This document shows, one piece after another, positions 15,971 to 24,311 of a stretch of 61,401 nt of DNA; within the stretch, counting starts at the first letter, position 1, and the number at the start of each line of letters is the position of its first letter. Below the pieces are notes generated by a model. That model was not told where the DNA came from. It ran no database searches and was given only the letters and a program-made list of their open reading frames with translations. Origin of the DNA: 2-12-FULL-42-15 sp964196565 (GTDB taxonomy: Bacteria; Pseudomonadota; Gammaproteobacteria; Coxiellales; Coxiellaceae); NCBI GenBank assembly GCA_964196565.1, contig CAXMUH010000125.1, forward strand, positions 1 through 61,401, given 5' to 3'. The position numbers and the translations under genes were made by a program.

Positions 15971-17542
15971 TCACTGCTGACTAAAAACAATATCACTGCT
16001 ACTCTTAGGTTCAACAGGTGGTAGCAAGTCTTTGGATACTGCATCAACAAGTGGGGACTTGGATGCTGCAGGCTTTATAGTCACACTTACCTGTCTTAGA
16101 GCATCCTCTGCTTCTTTCTGATTACTATTCAGTACACCTAAACTATCATCAAGGTCACCTGTTACTCTTATTGCAGCGTCTGATGGACTAGCCTTCTCCT
16201 CCTGCTGGTTCAAAAGTTCCGCTTTTCTTTTTTTCAGGGCTAGTTTTAGCGGGGCAAGCTCAATAGCAAGCTTGGCGCCTTTGTGGTGCGCATGTTTTGT
16301 ATAAGGTAAAGCAGAAACAGCACCAACAATTAAACCACCCACCGCGCCAACAACTGGCGCAGCAATTGCAACCTTAAGTCCAATTGCCATCATTGGAACT
16401 CCGATGGCGGCAACGCCAGGAATAAAGCTAATTGCAAATCCAATAATCGCGAGTGCTATGCCCCACTTTGCTGAATTTTTCCAATAACTCTGTGAGGATT
16501 TCGCGCTTGACTTTGTGCTGATATCTGTGGCTTGTTGCCAATCTCTTGCATAAGCCTGAGCATTTTTTATTAAGTCATCACCCACATATTTGCGAAATTT
16601 GGGATGGTTTTCAAATAAGTGATCTATTGTTAGCTGTTTATCAGGTTGCTTTAAATCATGGAGTATATCTTCGGTAATGGTAACGCACGCCCAATTATAT
16701 TTATGTTTTTTAGCGTGAGTAAATGGTATTTTGCCATCATCCTTCTGCCGTTGAATCGACACTGGATCATCTAACTTGAGCGCCATAAAAGGAGACAACT
16801 TGCCTGCAGCACCGGTAAAAGAATGCGATGCATTGGTTCGCTGGTTTTTTGAATTAAAAATACTAAAGGTACTGGCCTCAATGCCAAACATAACCATTGG
16901 TCCATCGCGTCGCACCAAGACCGTTCCATTTTTACCATTATCAGTAACCTGTATATCAGTCCCAGGTATAGTGGAACCATAACCACCTACTGGAAGGTGC
17001 ATTTGCCATTGCGGGTAATATTTTTTTGAAAGAAACTTATAAAGGAAATTCCGTAGGTTGGAAAAGAATCCTTTATCTTCGGCTGGTTTCTCATCCGCAT
17101 CAACGCCAGCTGCAGAATGTGTCGAAAACATACGGGTTTCTAAGTTAAGCGCTGGTGGAAATAAATAATTCCAAAACTCATCTTGCAGATTTTGATTCTT
17201 CAAGTCCGATAAATCAAACCGAACTCTACCACCACGAACCAAATATTCACCTAAATGATATTTAGAATCTGGAGCCAGTCCATTAACGGTTAGATCGCCC
17301 AAACGGATAGCGTTATACATGCGTCCCAGAGCTTTAACTCTTAAACGTGATTCTTGTGGCATCTTGCCATAGGTGTCGTTTTTGGCGTCTCCTGGGGCGA
17401 GTAAATCATTTCCCTCAAAATAAAAAGTGTCTTTTAAAAGATCTTGCCAACACCCCTCCTCTAATTTATCTTCGCCTTTATGCTCACCGTCATCAGGCAG
17501 CAATAGCTTTGTAAATGAGTCATCATGATTATGTCTAGCCAT
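15971..17542 (-). CDS. Unrecognised 523-residue protein with a Gly/Ala-rich membrane hairpin
   Basis: The first 350 residues are soluble, with several aromatic-rich segments. Residues about 365-420 hold two hydrophobic segments rich in Gly, Ala, Ile and Pro, like the membrane hairpin of pore-forming or membrane-inserting effectors. The last 100 residues are charged, with a Lys-rich helix and a Ser/Asp/Pro-rich tail. There is no signal peptide. It sits between two paralogous small coiled-coil genes on the same strand. I recognise no domain. The set may work together, with the small coiled-coil proteins as partners or chaperones; that is inference from order alone. Confidence 0.75.
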   Translation of the reverse strand: MARHNHDDSFTKLLLPDDGEHKGEDKLEEGCWQDLLKDTFYFEGNDLLAPGDAKNDTYGKMPQESRLRVKALGRMYNAIRLGDLTVNGLAPDSKYHLGEYLVRGGRVRFDLSDLKNQNLQDEFWNYLFPPALNLETRMFSTHSAAGVDADEKPAEDKGFFSNLRNFLYKFLSKKYYPQWQMHLPVGGYGSTIPGTDIQVTDNGKNGTVLVRRDGPMVMFGIEASTFSIFNSKNQRTNASHSFTGAAGKLSPFMALKLDDPVSIQRQKDDGKIPFTHAKKHKYNWACVTITEDILHDLKQPDKQLTIDHLFENHPKFRKYVGDDLIKNAQAYARDWQQATDISTKSSAKSSQSYWKNSAKWGIALAIIGFAISFIPGVAAIGVPMMAIGLKVAIAAPVVGAVGGLIVGAVSALPYTKHAHHKGAKLAIELAPLKLALKKRKAELLNQQEEKASPSDAAIRVTGDLDDSLGVLNSNQKEAEDALRQVSVTIKPAASKSPLVDAVSKDLLPPVEPKSSSDIVFSQQ

Positions 17543-17653
17543 TTATTTTTCAACCTTTAAGCTATATTACAATTCTCCCTACTTATCATTTATGCTCCAT
17601 GCCCCTGCTGTCTTAAAATCAACGGAAACGTCAGAGATTAAGCACTTTGTACT

Positions 17654-17671
17654 CTGGTATAATTATACCAG
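17654..17671. promoter_or_regulatory. Perfect 18-bp palindrome in the promoter region of the 523-residue protein gene
   Basis: CTGGTATAATTATACCAG lies about 110 bases upstream of the ATG at 17542. It contains TATAAT on the plus strand, and TTGCAC adjoins it on the minus strand, so a repressor bound here could cover the promoter. Proposed operator; no experiment is implied. Confidence 0.4.
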
Positions 17672-17816
17672 TGCAATGTTAAGAGAATATTAAGCTTACT
17701 AGAATATAAGCAGCCAAAAAATCGAGTTATATTTTGCCGGATGTTTTAAGACAGAGAGATATTGCTGCTGTAGAAGACTGGATAAACTTCGAAACTTTTG
17801 GTGTCTTGGGTAATAA

Positions 17817-18233
17817 TCACCCAATACAAGGGTTTATCATCGAATAAGATTCCGTATCATCATAAATTTGGCCATTGAAGAACGCACCGAGTTCACTTTG
17901 TAATCGATTCAACTGCTCTTCAGCTTCAATAATTTTGATTTGTGGTTTTAATTGCGCCAGCTGTTGCCTGATATGCTTAATATCAACTTCAAGCTGTTTA
18001 AGCTGCTTAGCGCGCTGTTGAGATGGATTTTTTGCGAATAACCTTATCTGCTTATTATGCTGGTTTTGAAAATCCCACAGTTGATCATAAGCATTGAACA
18101 TTTTAGTTTTGCTTGTATTTATAGTGGCTTCAAATTGAATAATCCGAGCTAAAGCTGCTTGGTGGAGCTGTTGGTTTGTGAAGTTCTGATTGGTTGATCG
18201 TATTTCTTCAAACAAGCTTGCTATAATAGACAT
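17817..18233 (-). CDS. Coiled-coil protein, paralogue of the gene at 15583
   Basis: A 138-residue helical protein, 20 residues longer than its paralogue through a C-terminal extension ending in SMINPCIG. It is rich in Gln, Lys and Leu with heptad-like spacing from about residue 25 to 120. GGAGG lies six bases before the ATG, a strong site. It is upstream of the 523-residue protein on the same strand, 274 bases away. Function unknown. Confidence 0.72.
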   Translation of the reverse strand: MSIIASLFEEIRSTNQNFTNQQLHQAALARIIQFEATINTSKTKMFNAYDQLWDFQNQHNKQIRLFAKNPSQQRAKQLKQLEVDIKHIRQQLAQLKPQIKIIEAEEQLNRLQSELGAFFNGQIYDDTESYSMINPCIG

Positions 18234-18299
18234 GGTTTTCCTCCTTAAAAAAGCGTGTTGCTATCTTAACAAAACCAAATGAGACTAACCTTAAAACAA

Positions 18300-18456
18300 C
18301 TAAAAATTTTTAATTTTCTTGATTCTTGCTAATCGAAGCACGTGAGAACAAATGAAAAAGTGAGATAAATATCATTCCACCAAGGGCAATAAAATACATG
18401 CCAGCGCCGGTTGCAAGACCGATAGCGGCACTTGCCCAAATTGTCGCCGCACTATA
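18300..18456. repeat. 157-bp direct repeat, copy 1 (displaced mgtC 3' end)
   Basis: Matches 19190-19346 with four differences, all transitions. The two copies lie exactly 890 bases apart and bracket one small gene. Confidence 0.95.
18310..18456 (-). pseudogene. C-terminal fragment of an MgtC-family gene
   Basis: The coding part of the direct repeat encodes the last 48 or so residues of the MgtC-like protein at 19200-19670, including its stop codon. At 18457 similarity ends abruptly. Three of the four differences from the intact gene fall at wobble positions and the fourth changes Thr to Met. Confidence 0.85.
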
Positions 18457-18489
18457 CAGTATTTTGTTTTGCCGCTACTCAGTTTACTA

Positions 18490-18894
18490 TTATTGACCAA
18501 GTTCAGAATTAGTACACCGCATTCCTCCAATTACCATCGCGAGGTTAGTGTTGCCAGCGGCACAGGAAGTTGTTTGGACGTTGTTAAATGGGACTAGTCT
18601 TGGAGCATGGACGGAGTTCATACACTCGAATTGGGTGAGGGTGGAGTCGAGTACGCATACGGCGTTCGCGACTGCAGCTGAGCATTGGAGGACCATGCCG
18701 GTGGGGAAGAATGTGCTGCCTGCCTGAATGCCAGTGTTTAGGCAGTCTAGGACGCCTATCGCACCACACCTTACGGAATCTGTAACACAAGTCTGGATTA
18801 CTGTGGTTGCTGGGACCTCTTTCGCAAACGCGGTTTCTACTAGTCCACCTATCAGCACAAGTGAGCAAATCAGACTTTTATTTACCATATTCAT
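18490..18894 (-). CDS. Small secreted cysteine-containing protein
   Basis: A 134-residue protein with a signal peptide ending near TAFA and a mature part carrying about eight cysteines. The mature part is otherwise neutral, with few charges. AAGGA lies nine bases before ATG 18894, favouring this start over the ATG two codons on. I recognise no family. It is the only gene between the two direct repeats of the mgtC 3' end, so it may have arrived with the event that created them. Confidence 0.72.
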   Translation of the reverse strand: MNMVNKSLICSLVLIGGLVETAFAKEVPATTVIQTCVTDSVRCGAIGVLDCLNTGIQAGSTFFPTGMVLQCSAAVANAVCVLDSTLTQFECMNSVHAPRLVPFNNVQTTSCAAGNTNLAMVIGGMRCTNSELGQ

Positions 18895-19189
18895 AATTCA
18901 ATATCCTTTTGAATTCATTAATCCGTAGATTTGTAGATTTGTAGATTTTGATCTTTTCTGATCATTATAATGATATGATTATTCTGACATTTTGTAAAGG
19001 GGTAAATTAGTCTGGCCCCGCTACCGAGACCCGGTCCGCGAGGAACTCTAATATATTTCATTTAATTCGTTTCATCTATCGACTCTGATTTGCTCTGGAC
19101 TCCATTCCTCTAAAAGTTTGCTTCTTGTGCATGTTACTGTGCCTTGGAGGAGCCGTTCATTTTTCACTAGCACACGCAGTAAAATACCT
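18895..19189. other. Upstream region of the secreted-protein gene with a short tandem repeat
   Basis: Three copies of GTAGATTT stand at 18924-18947. They lie 30-55 bases upstream of the minus-strand gene, where a promoter would be, so a change in copy number could alter expression. No gene was seen in the rest. Confidence 0.55.
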
Positions 19190-19346
19190 CTAAAAATTTT
19201 TAATTTTCTTGATTCTTGCTAATCGAAGCACGTGAGAACAAATGAAAGAGTGAGATAAATATCGTTCCACCAAGGGCAATAAAGTACATGCCAGCGCCGG
19301 TTGCAAGACCAATAGCGGCACTTGCCCAAATTGTCGCCGCACTATA
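19190..19346. repeat. 157-bp direct repeat, copy 2 (native mgtC 3' end)
   Basis: The copy inside the intact gene; see 18300-18456. Confidence 0.95.
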
Positions 19347-19670
19347 GAGACCTTGAACATTGGCACCCTCACGGTAAATAATCCCGCCACCAATAAAACC
19401 AATACCTGCAACTACCCCACCCGCAATGACTAAACTATAGGACGCTTGATAGATAAAGAACAAATGCAAAGATACAATTGCAAACATGCAAGCACCAATC
19501 GAGACGGCACTATAGGTTTTTATACCAATCGGAACAGTTTTTTTGTCGTGAGTAATTCCACAGATAAAACCAAATACAAAGGCGATAACAAGACGTAATA
19601 AATAAATCCCCTCCACTTTTATATCGATGGGGGTCATTAATAATTTCAGTTCATTGGGTCCTGCTGCCAT
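19200..19670 (-). CDS. MgtC/SapB-family membrane protein
   Basis: A 156-residue inner-membrane protein with four hydrophobic segments. The family hallmarks are GIKTYSAVSIGACMF and VAGIGFIGGGIIYREG, followed by NVQGLYSAATIWASAAIG. MgtC proteins support growth in low magnesium and inside macrophages in several pathogens, acting partly on the F1Fo ATP synthase. This protein has only the membrane domain and lacks the C-terminal soluble domain of Salmonella MgtC, as in shorter SapB/YhiD-type members. AAGGATG precedes the ATG. The 3' third is duplicated nearby (18310-18456). Confidence 0.88.
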   Translation of the reverse strand: MAAGPNELKLLMTPIDIKVEGIYLLRLVIAFVFGFICGITHDKKTVPIGIKTYSAVSIGACMFAIVSLHLFFIYQASYSLVIAGGVVAGIGFIGGGIIYREGANVQGLYSAATIWASAAIGLATGAGMYFIALGGTIFISLFHLFSRASISKNQEN

Positions 19671-19728
19671 GGGTCATCCTTAATCCAGTAAACACAGCAA
19701 ATATCATAACCAATACCAGTGAAAAAAG

Positions 19729-20979
19729 CTAACTTTGAGCAGAAGCTGAAGTGTCAACGTGTGCGCAAGATATGACCTCTTGCTTTAATTGCCTACTGGC
19801 CATACTGACATAAACAGCGTAGCCCATTATAACCAAGTATGAAATAAACAATAATACAAATGAGTTTTGTAATCCAATCTTATCTGCCAATATACCCTGT
19901 AATTCAGGAATAATAGCACCACCCACAATGGCCATAATCAAAAAACCACCCGCCTTATTTTTCATTGCTCTATTGGGTAGCTTGGAAATTGCTAAAGCAA
20001 AAATTGTTGGGAACATAATTGAATTAAAAATTCCTAACAGAAGCAGTGACCACATCGCAATAGCCCCTTCATTTACAACTACACTGCAGAGTAAAATAAC
20101 ATTCGCAATTGCGCATAGCGTTAAAATTTTCGCCGGATTAAATCGAGCAAGAAAATAGACGCCGATCAAGCGACCCACCATCGCCCCGCCCCAATAAATT
20201 GACAAATACCGAGCGGCCACAAGTAAACTTAAGTTTCCAATATTAGGCAGGTGAAGAAAATTAACCACTAAACTGCCAGCAGAAACTTCAGCACCGACAT
20301 AAAAGAAAATACTGGCAAAGCCGAGGACAAAGGTAAGATGTTTCCAAAGCGAAAAATCACCCGCCTCTTCATGAACTTCATGTTTTTGCGGCCGGTTAAC
20401 AGATTTAAAGTTAAAACGAGAAACAAATATAGACACCAGCACCATAATTAGCGCAATGATAATATACGGTACGTATAAGTGTGAAGAAACAATAAGTCCC
20501 GCAACTAAAAGCGGAGCGATAACACAGCCTAACGAGTTAAAACCCTGTGCCAAAGTTAATCGCGCAGATGAAGTATCTATATCACCTAATAATGTAACCA
20601 ATGGATTAGCGGAAACTTGTAACATGACAACACCGGTTGCCAAAATAAATAATCCAAATAAAAACACACCGTAAACTAGCTCTAAATCCGCCGGTATAAA
20701 CACCAAGCACCCCAATGCAATAATCATCAGACCAAGGATCATGCTTTTCTTATAATTGAGTTTATTGACCAACCAGGCCATCGGCAGCGACATAATAAAA
20801 TAAGTGAAAAAGAAACAGAACTGTACCAGCATCGATTCTGCATAGCTCAAACCCAGTCTAGCTTTTAAAACAGGAATAAGTAAATCATTTAATATTGTGA
20901 TAAAGCCCCAAATAAAAAACAGCACCACCATACCACTAAATAAAGGGGCTGAAGAGGTGAGTTTATTCTTATCATTCAT
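19729..20979 (-). CDS. MFS sugar permease, FucP/GluP family
   Basis: Twelve-segment sugar:proton symporter of about 416 residues. The segments FFIWGFITILNDLLIPVLK near the N-terminus, MLQVSANPLVTLLG and LTLAQGFNSLG are hallmarks of the fucose permease and glucose/galactose transporter family. The substrate within L-fucose, glucose, galactose or N-acetylglucosamine cannot be assigned. I start at ATG 20979; a GTG five codons earlier is possible but no clear ribosome binding site decides. The mgtC gene follows on the same strand after about 60 bases. Confidence 0.88.
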   Translation of the reverse strand: MNDKNKLTSSAPLFSGMVVLFFIWGFITILNDLLIPVLKARLGLSYAESMLVQFCFFFTYFIMSLPMAWLVNKLNYKKSMILGLMIIALGCLVFIPADLELVYGVFLFGLFILATGVVMLQVSANPLVTLLGDIDTSSARLTLAQGFNSLGCVIAPLLVAGLIVSSHLYVPYIIIALIMVLVSIFVSRFNFKSVNRPQKHEVHEEAGDFSLWKHLTFVLGFASIFFYVGAEVSAGSLVVNFLHLPNIGNLSLLVAARYLSIYWGGAMVGRLIGVYFLARFNPAKILTLCAIANVILLCSVVVNEGAIAMWSLLLLGIFNSIMFPTIFALAISKLPNRAMKNKAGGFLIMAIVGGAIIPELQGILADKIGLQNSFVLLFISYLVIMGYAVYVSMASRQLKQEVISCAHVDTSASAQS

Positions 20980-21120
20980 AATAACTATAACCACTCGCTG
21001 CTAAAAGTATTGAAAGCTATCGACAAAATACAATAAAGTATACACCCAGAAGCTAGCAAAACCAAATGCGTAGCTTTTATATAGATATCACTTTACGCGC
21101 TGGTGTGCTACTATCCCCCA

Positions 21121-21150
21121 CTTGATCAAGAATTCACCCATTTAAATGGG
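21121..21150. promoter_or_regulatory. Two short palindromes in the rhlE leader
   Basis: CTTGATCAAG at 21121-21130 and CCCATTTAAATGGG at 21137-21150 lie directly before the AGGAG at 21154. They could fold in the leader RNA or bind a regulator. Many cold-shock and helicase genes have structured leaders, so this is worth noting. Confidence 0.35.
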
Positions 21151-21167
21151 GTCAGGAGAATAAATAC

Positions 21168-22484
21168 ATGCCTTTTCAAAGACTTGGCTTATCAGCAGAA
21201 TTACTATCAGCCGTGAAAAATCAAGGCTATACAGAGCCTACGCCGATACAATTGCAAGCGATACCAGTAATCATACAGGGTCGAGATATCATTGCAGCAG
21301 CACAGACTGGCACCGGTAAGACCGCCGGATTCACCCTGCCCTTGCTTCACCGTCTATCTCAAAGCACACCAGCTCAAAAACGCGTGAGAGCGCTGATTGT
21401 AACCCCTACCCGTGAACTCGCAGCTCAAGTCCATGAGAGCGTACAGACATACGGCAAATACCTGCCTTTTAAGGCTAACGTTGTGTTTGGTGGAGTTAAA
21501 ATTAACCCGCAAATCGGCCGCCTTAGACAAGGCAGCGACATTATTATCGCGACCCCTGGGCGTTTACTCGACTTAGTCAATCAACGTGCCATCAATCTTA
21601 ATTTCGTTGAAATCTTAGTCCTGGATGAAGCGGATCGTATGCTTGATATGGGCTTTATCCATGACATTAAACGTATTATAAAGTTGCTACCAAAGCAGCG
21701 TCAGAATTTATTATTTTCCGCAACGTTTTCAGACGAAATAAAAACCTTAGCAAATAAACTACTGGTTAATCCAGAATGCATCGAAGTCGCGCGACGAAAC
21801 ACAACGGCCGAAGGGGTTACCCAGATAATCCATCACGTCGATAAATCTCGCAAACGTGAATTACTTTCTTACCTTATTGGTTCTAAGAATTGGACGCAGG
21901 TATTAGTTTTTACTCGCACCAAACATGGCGCCAACCGTTTGGTTTCTCAATTAGAAAATGACGGTTTAAAAGCGGCAGCCATTCATGGTAACAAAAGCCA
22001 AGGTGCGCGTACCCGAGCGCTTGCAGATTTCAAAAATGGTAAAGTTAGAATTCTAGTGGCAACAGATATCGCTGCGCGCGGATTAGATATTGAAAAATTA
22101 CCGCACGTAGTTAACTTTGATTTACCCAATGTGCCTGAAGATTATATACACCGCATTGGACGCACTGGACGCGCGTCGCAAGAAGGTTTGGCAACCTCTT
22201 TAGTTTGTATTGATGAGAAAGATTTATTGCGCGACATCGAGCGTTTGTTAAAACGCAAAATACCTGCTGAGGTTTTACCCGGTTATGAACCCGACGTATC
22301 CATTAAAGCTGAGCCGATTAACAAAGGTCAAAATAAACCTTCCGGCAGACGCAACAGCAGTCCGAATCAAAACAAACCCTCAGGTAGACGCAGCGCCAAA
22401 GCTCAACAACCAAGATCCAGAAAAGCCCCTGGAAGCAGAAGGCAAAGAGCTGAAACAGCCGGTAGAAAAAAGTTTGCTAACTAG
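21168..22484 (+). CDS. rhlE: DEAD-box RNA helicase RhlE
   Basis: ATP-dependent RNA helicase of 438 residues, involved in ribosome assembly and RNA turnover. All motifs are present: Q motif (GYTEPTPIQLQAIP), AAQTGTGKT, PTRELA, TPGRLLD, DEAD, SAT, VATDIAARGLD and HRIGRTGR. The spacing without extra domains and the start MPFQRLGLSAELLSAV fit RhlE rather than SrmB, DeaD or DbpA. The last 75 residues are a basic, disordered tail with repeated NKPSGRR motifs, usual for RNA-binding tails. The stop overlaps the converging ankyrin gene by four bases. Confidence 0.92.
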   Translation: MPFQRLGLSAELLSAVKNQGYTEPTPIQLQAIPVIIQGRDIIAAAQTGTGKTAGFTLPLLHRLSQSTPAQKRVRALIVTPTRELAAQVHESVQTYGKYLPFKANVVFGGVKINPQIGRLRQGSDIIIATPGRLLDLVNQRAINLNFVEILVLDEADRMLDMGFIHDIKRIIKLLPKQRQNLLFSATFSDEIKTLANKLLVNPECIEVARRNTTAEGVTQIIHHVDKSRKRELLSYLIGSKNWTQVLVFTRTKHGANRLVSQLENDGLKAAAIHGNKSQGARTRALADFKNGKVRILVATDIAARGLDIEKLPHVVNFDLPNVPEDYIHRIGRTGRASQEGLATSLVCIDEKDLLRDIERLLKRKIPAEVLPGYEPDVSIKAEPINKGQNKPSGRRNSSPNQNKPSGRRSAKAQQPRSRKAPGSRRQRAETAGRKKFAN

Positions 22485-22732
22485 AGTTCCGCATATAAGA
22501 TCGATGCTAATTGAGGTGGTGTAACCCCATCAATATCAGCTAAATTGACATCAGCACCTGCTGCCACCAAAAGCTGAATGATATCTACTGAAGCTTGAGT
22601 GACCGCAAAATGTAATGGCCTTAATAGAAAACCATCTACCACTCCATTGGGCTCAGCACCAACCTCAAGCAAGTTTTCAACTTCTTTTGCATTATCATTT
22701 ACAATCGCCTCTATTAGCTCATCTTCATACAT
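22481..22732 (-). CDS. Ankyrin-repeat mini-protein, short paralogue
   Basis: An 83-residue protein made of about two ankyrin repeats: ELIEAIVNDNAKEVENLLEVGAEPN, then LLRPLHFAVTQASVDIIQLLVAAGADVN and DIDGVTPPQLA. It is clearly paralogous to the gene at 34563-34895, which has 27 further residues at the C-terminus. Both proteins begin MY(E/Q)(D/N)EL, so I start at ATG 22732 and not at the GTG of 22744. GGGTGGG lies upstream. Such short ankyrin proteins bind other proteins. The stop overlaps the rhlE stop in opposite orientation. Confidence 0.75.
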   Translation of the reverse strand: MYEDELIEAIVNDNAKEVENLLEVGAEPNGVVDGFLLRPLHFAVTQASVDIIQLLVAAGADVNLADIDGVTPPQLASILYAEL

Positions 22733-22864
22733 GACATTACCCACCCTATTTGTTATTACTATGACAACAATCCTAGAATAAAACTCTGCATTAATTTGCA
22801 GAAGGGTAAATTTACTCTGAATGTCAAAAAATAATAACTCTGTAATACTTAAGTAGAATAATTA

Positions 22865-23959
22865 TCAAGTGCTTACAATCTTGGGATAAATCATCGGATC
22901 AGGGTCTTCGACTACAGACTCTGGCATAGACTTCTGGTGACGCAAAAAAATTTCTTCAGCTTGGCAGGCAAATTCACTTTTTGTAATATACGGGCTGAAA
23001 AAAGAGCTTGCCTGATGAACTTTCTCAGCACTTTCCTTGGTTCGCTTAAGCGTGCTCCATAACAAAGCCGCATTTCCCGCATGCGATTTTATATCATTCG
23101 GACCTTGAATCTTGACAATACTTTTAATAAGCTCCGCAGCCAAACCAATTCTGTGTTCTGCAATATTCACTTTTTGCAGATAAAAATAAATAAAAACCAA
23201 AATATCATCGCGCATTTTTGCATGAGTGTTTTCTAACTCATTCGTTTTTTTAAACGTTGGCGCACAAGTTCGTAATGCATTTTTGCTGAGTTGTTGATAA
23301 GCTTCATATTCTTCGGCATCGAGTTTATTAATCAGCGTTTTCTGATGTAGGAATTTTCCGGCATTCTTATAAATATAATAAGCTGCCGCAATTGAAGCCA
23401 AAGGTATGGCAACATAAAAGGCGCTGGCTGATATGACTGTTGCGCTAACGGTAATAAGACTTAATTTTGTAGCAGTTACCAGTGCTGACGTTATCGTCCA
23501 GGCAGACGCGCCGCCAACACCACAAACCGTCAGAATAAATTCCATGCCAAAAAGATGACGATCAAACTTAGCATCTTGATGATAATATTGACGCGCACAT
23601 TTGTAAGCATAAAATCCGGTTGAAATAGCAAATATACCAAGTGTTACTGGATAAAGTAAAACTACTGGAGCGCCGAACAATGTGAGCAGCCAAAAACATG
23701 CACCCCCAGCACCACAACACTGGGTAATAAACATAGAAAAATAGTCAGAAATATTAAGGGCTGAATCTGGATTAAGTTTGTTGTGTGTATAGAGTGTAAG
23801 CGCAAGTAGAAACCCTCCTTCACAAACAGCCACCGATAGAAATGGGTTGATGCTGACACCTAAGACAATCAACACTAACATTAGCCAATGTAATGCCCCA
23901 TTCGTACCGCAGACCTCGAGAATAAACTGGCGTAAAGATAAAAGTAATTTCCTCAACAT
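22865..23959 (-). CDS. Membrane protein with three repeated modules, unrecognised
   Basis: A 364-residue protein whose N-terminal 200 residues consist of three modules of about 65 residues. Each begins with a F(I)...CG..GA..W motif, at residues about 12-25, 77-90 and 141-154, followed by two hydrophobic segments and a Tyr/Lys-containing end. That gives about six membrane segments. The C-terminal 150 residues are soluble and helical, ending in an acidic, Pro-containing tail. The upstream TTG would add four residues, but ATG 23959 has GGAAAGA in front. I know no family with this motif; internal triplication is directly visible. Confidence 0.75.
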   Translation of the reverse strand: MLRKLLLSLRQFILEVCGTNGALHWLMLVLIVLGVSINPFLSVAVCEGGFLLALTLYTHNKLNPDSALNISDYFSMFITQCCGAGGACFWLLTLFGAPVVLLYPVTLGIFAISTGFYAYKCARQYYHQDAKFDRHLFGMEFILTVCGVGGASAWTITSALVTATKLSLITVSATVISASAFYVAIPLASIAAAYYIYKNAGKFLHQKTLINKLDAEEYEAYQQLSKNALRTCAPTFKKTNELENTHAKMRDDILVFIYFYLQKVNIAEHRIGLAAELIKSIVKIQGPNDIKSHAGNAALLWSTLKRTKESAEKVHQASSFFSPYITKSEFACQAEEIFLRHQKSMPESVVEDPDPMIYPKIVST

Positions 23960-23971
23960 TGCTCTTTCCAA

Positions 23972-24311
23972 TCAGTTAATCTATACGTCGTCAGTATGAC
24001 TGTGTGGAAAAACTATGTCAAAGCAGATCGCGCCAAATTAAGCTTACCCTAAGGTGGTATTATATTTTTCAACTTATTTTTTAATGCGATTACATTCGGC
24101 TTAATTTCTATTGCAAATCCCAAAAGAAGTTATTGCAAAAGCAGCCTCAGCAATCTATTGTTAAGTTAGCGTTTATTGAGTATATTTACTTTTTGGGAGT
24201 GGATGTGCATGAAAGTCCAATATTGTAATCTGAGCATAATAATCAGCTATCAACAGCACGCCGCATGGACGCGGTAACTTTTACTCTCTTATGCACCACA
24301 ATGCTTATCTT
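23972..24311. other. Intergenic region, no gene seen
   Basis: AT-rich sequence between two minus-strand genes. No frame with protein-like character, no repeat and no clear terminator were found. It must hold the promoter of the gene at 23959. Confidence 0.4.

Noticed and set aside
15940..16050. N-terminal extension of the coiled-coil protein (15583) back to 16050
   Set aside because: It overlaps the upstream gene, has no ribosome binding site, and does not match the paralogue, which starts at the equivalent of 15939.
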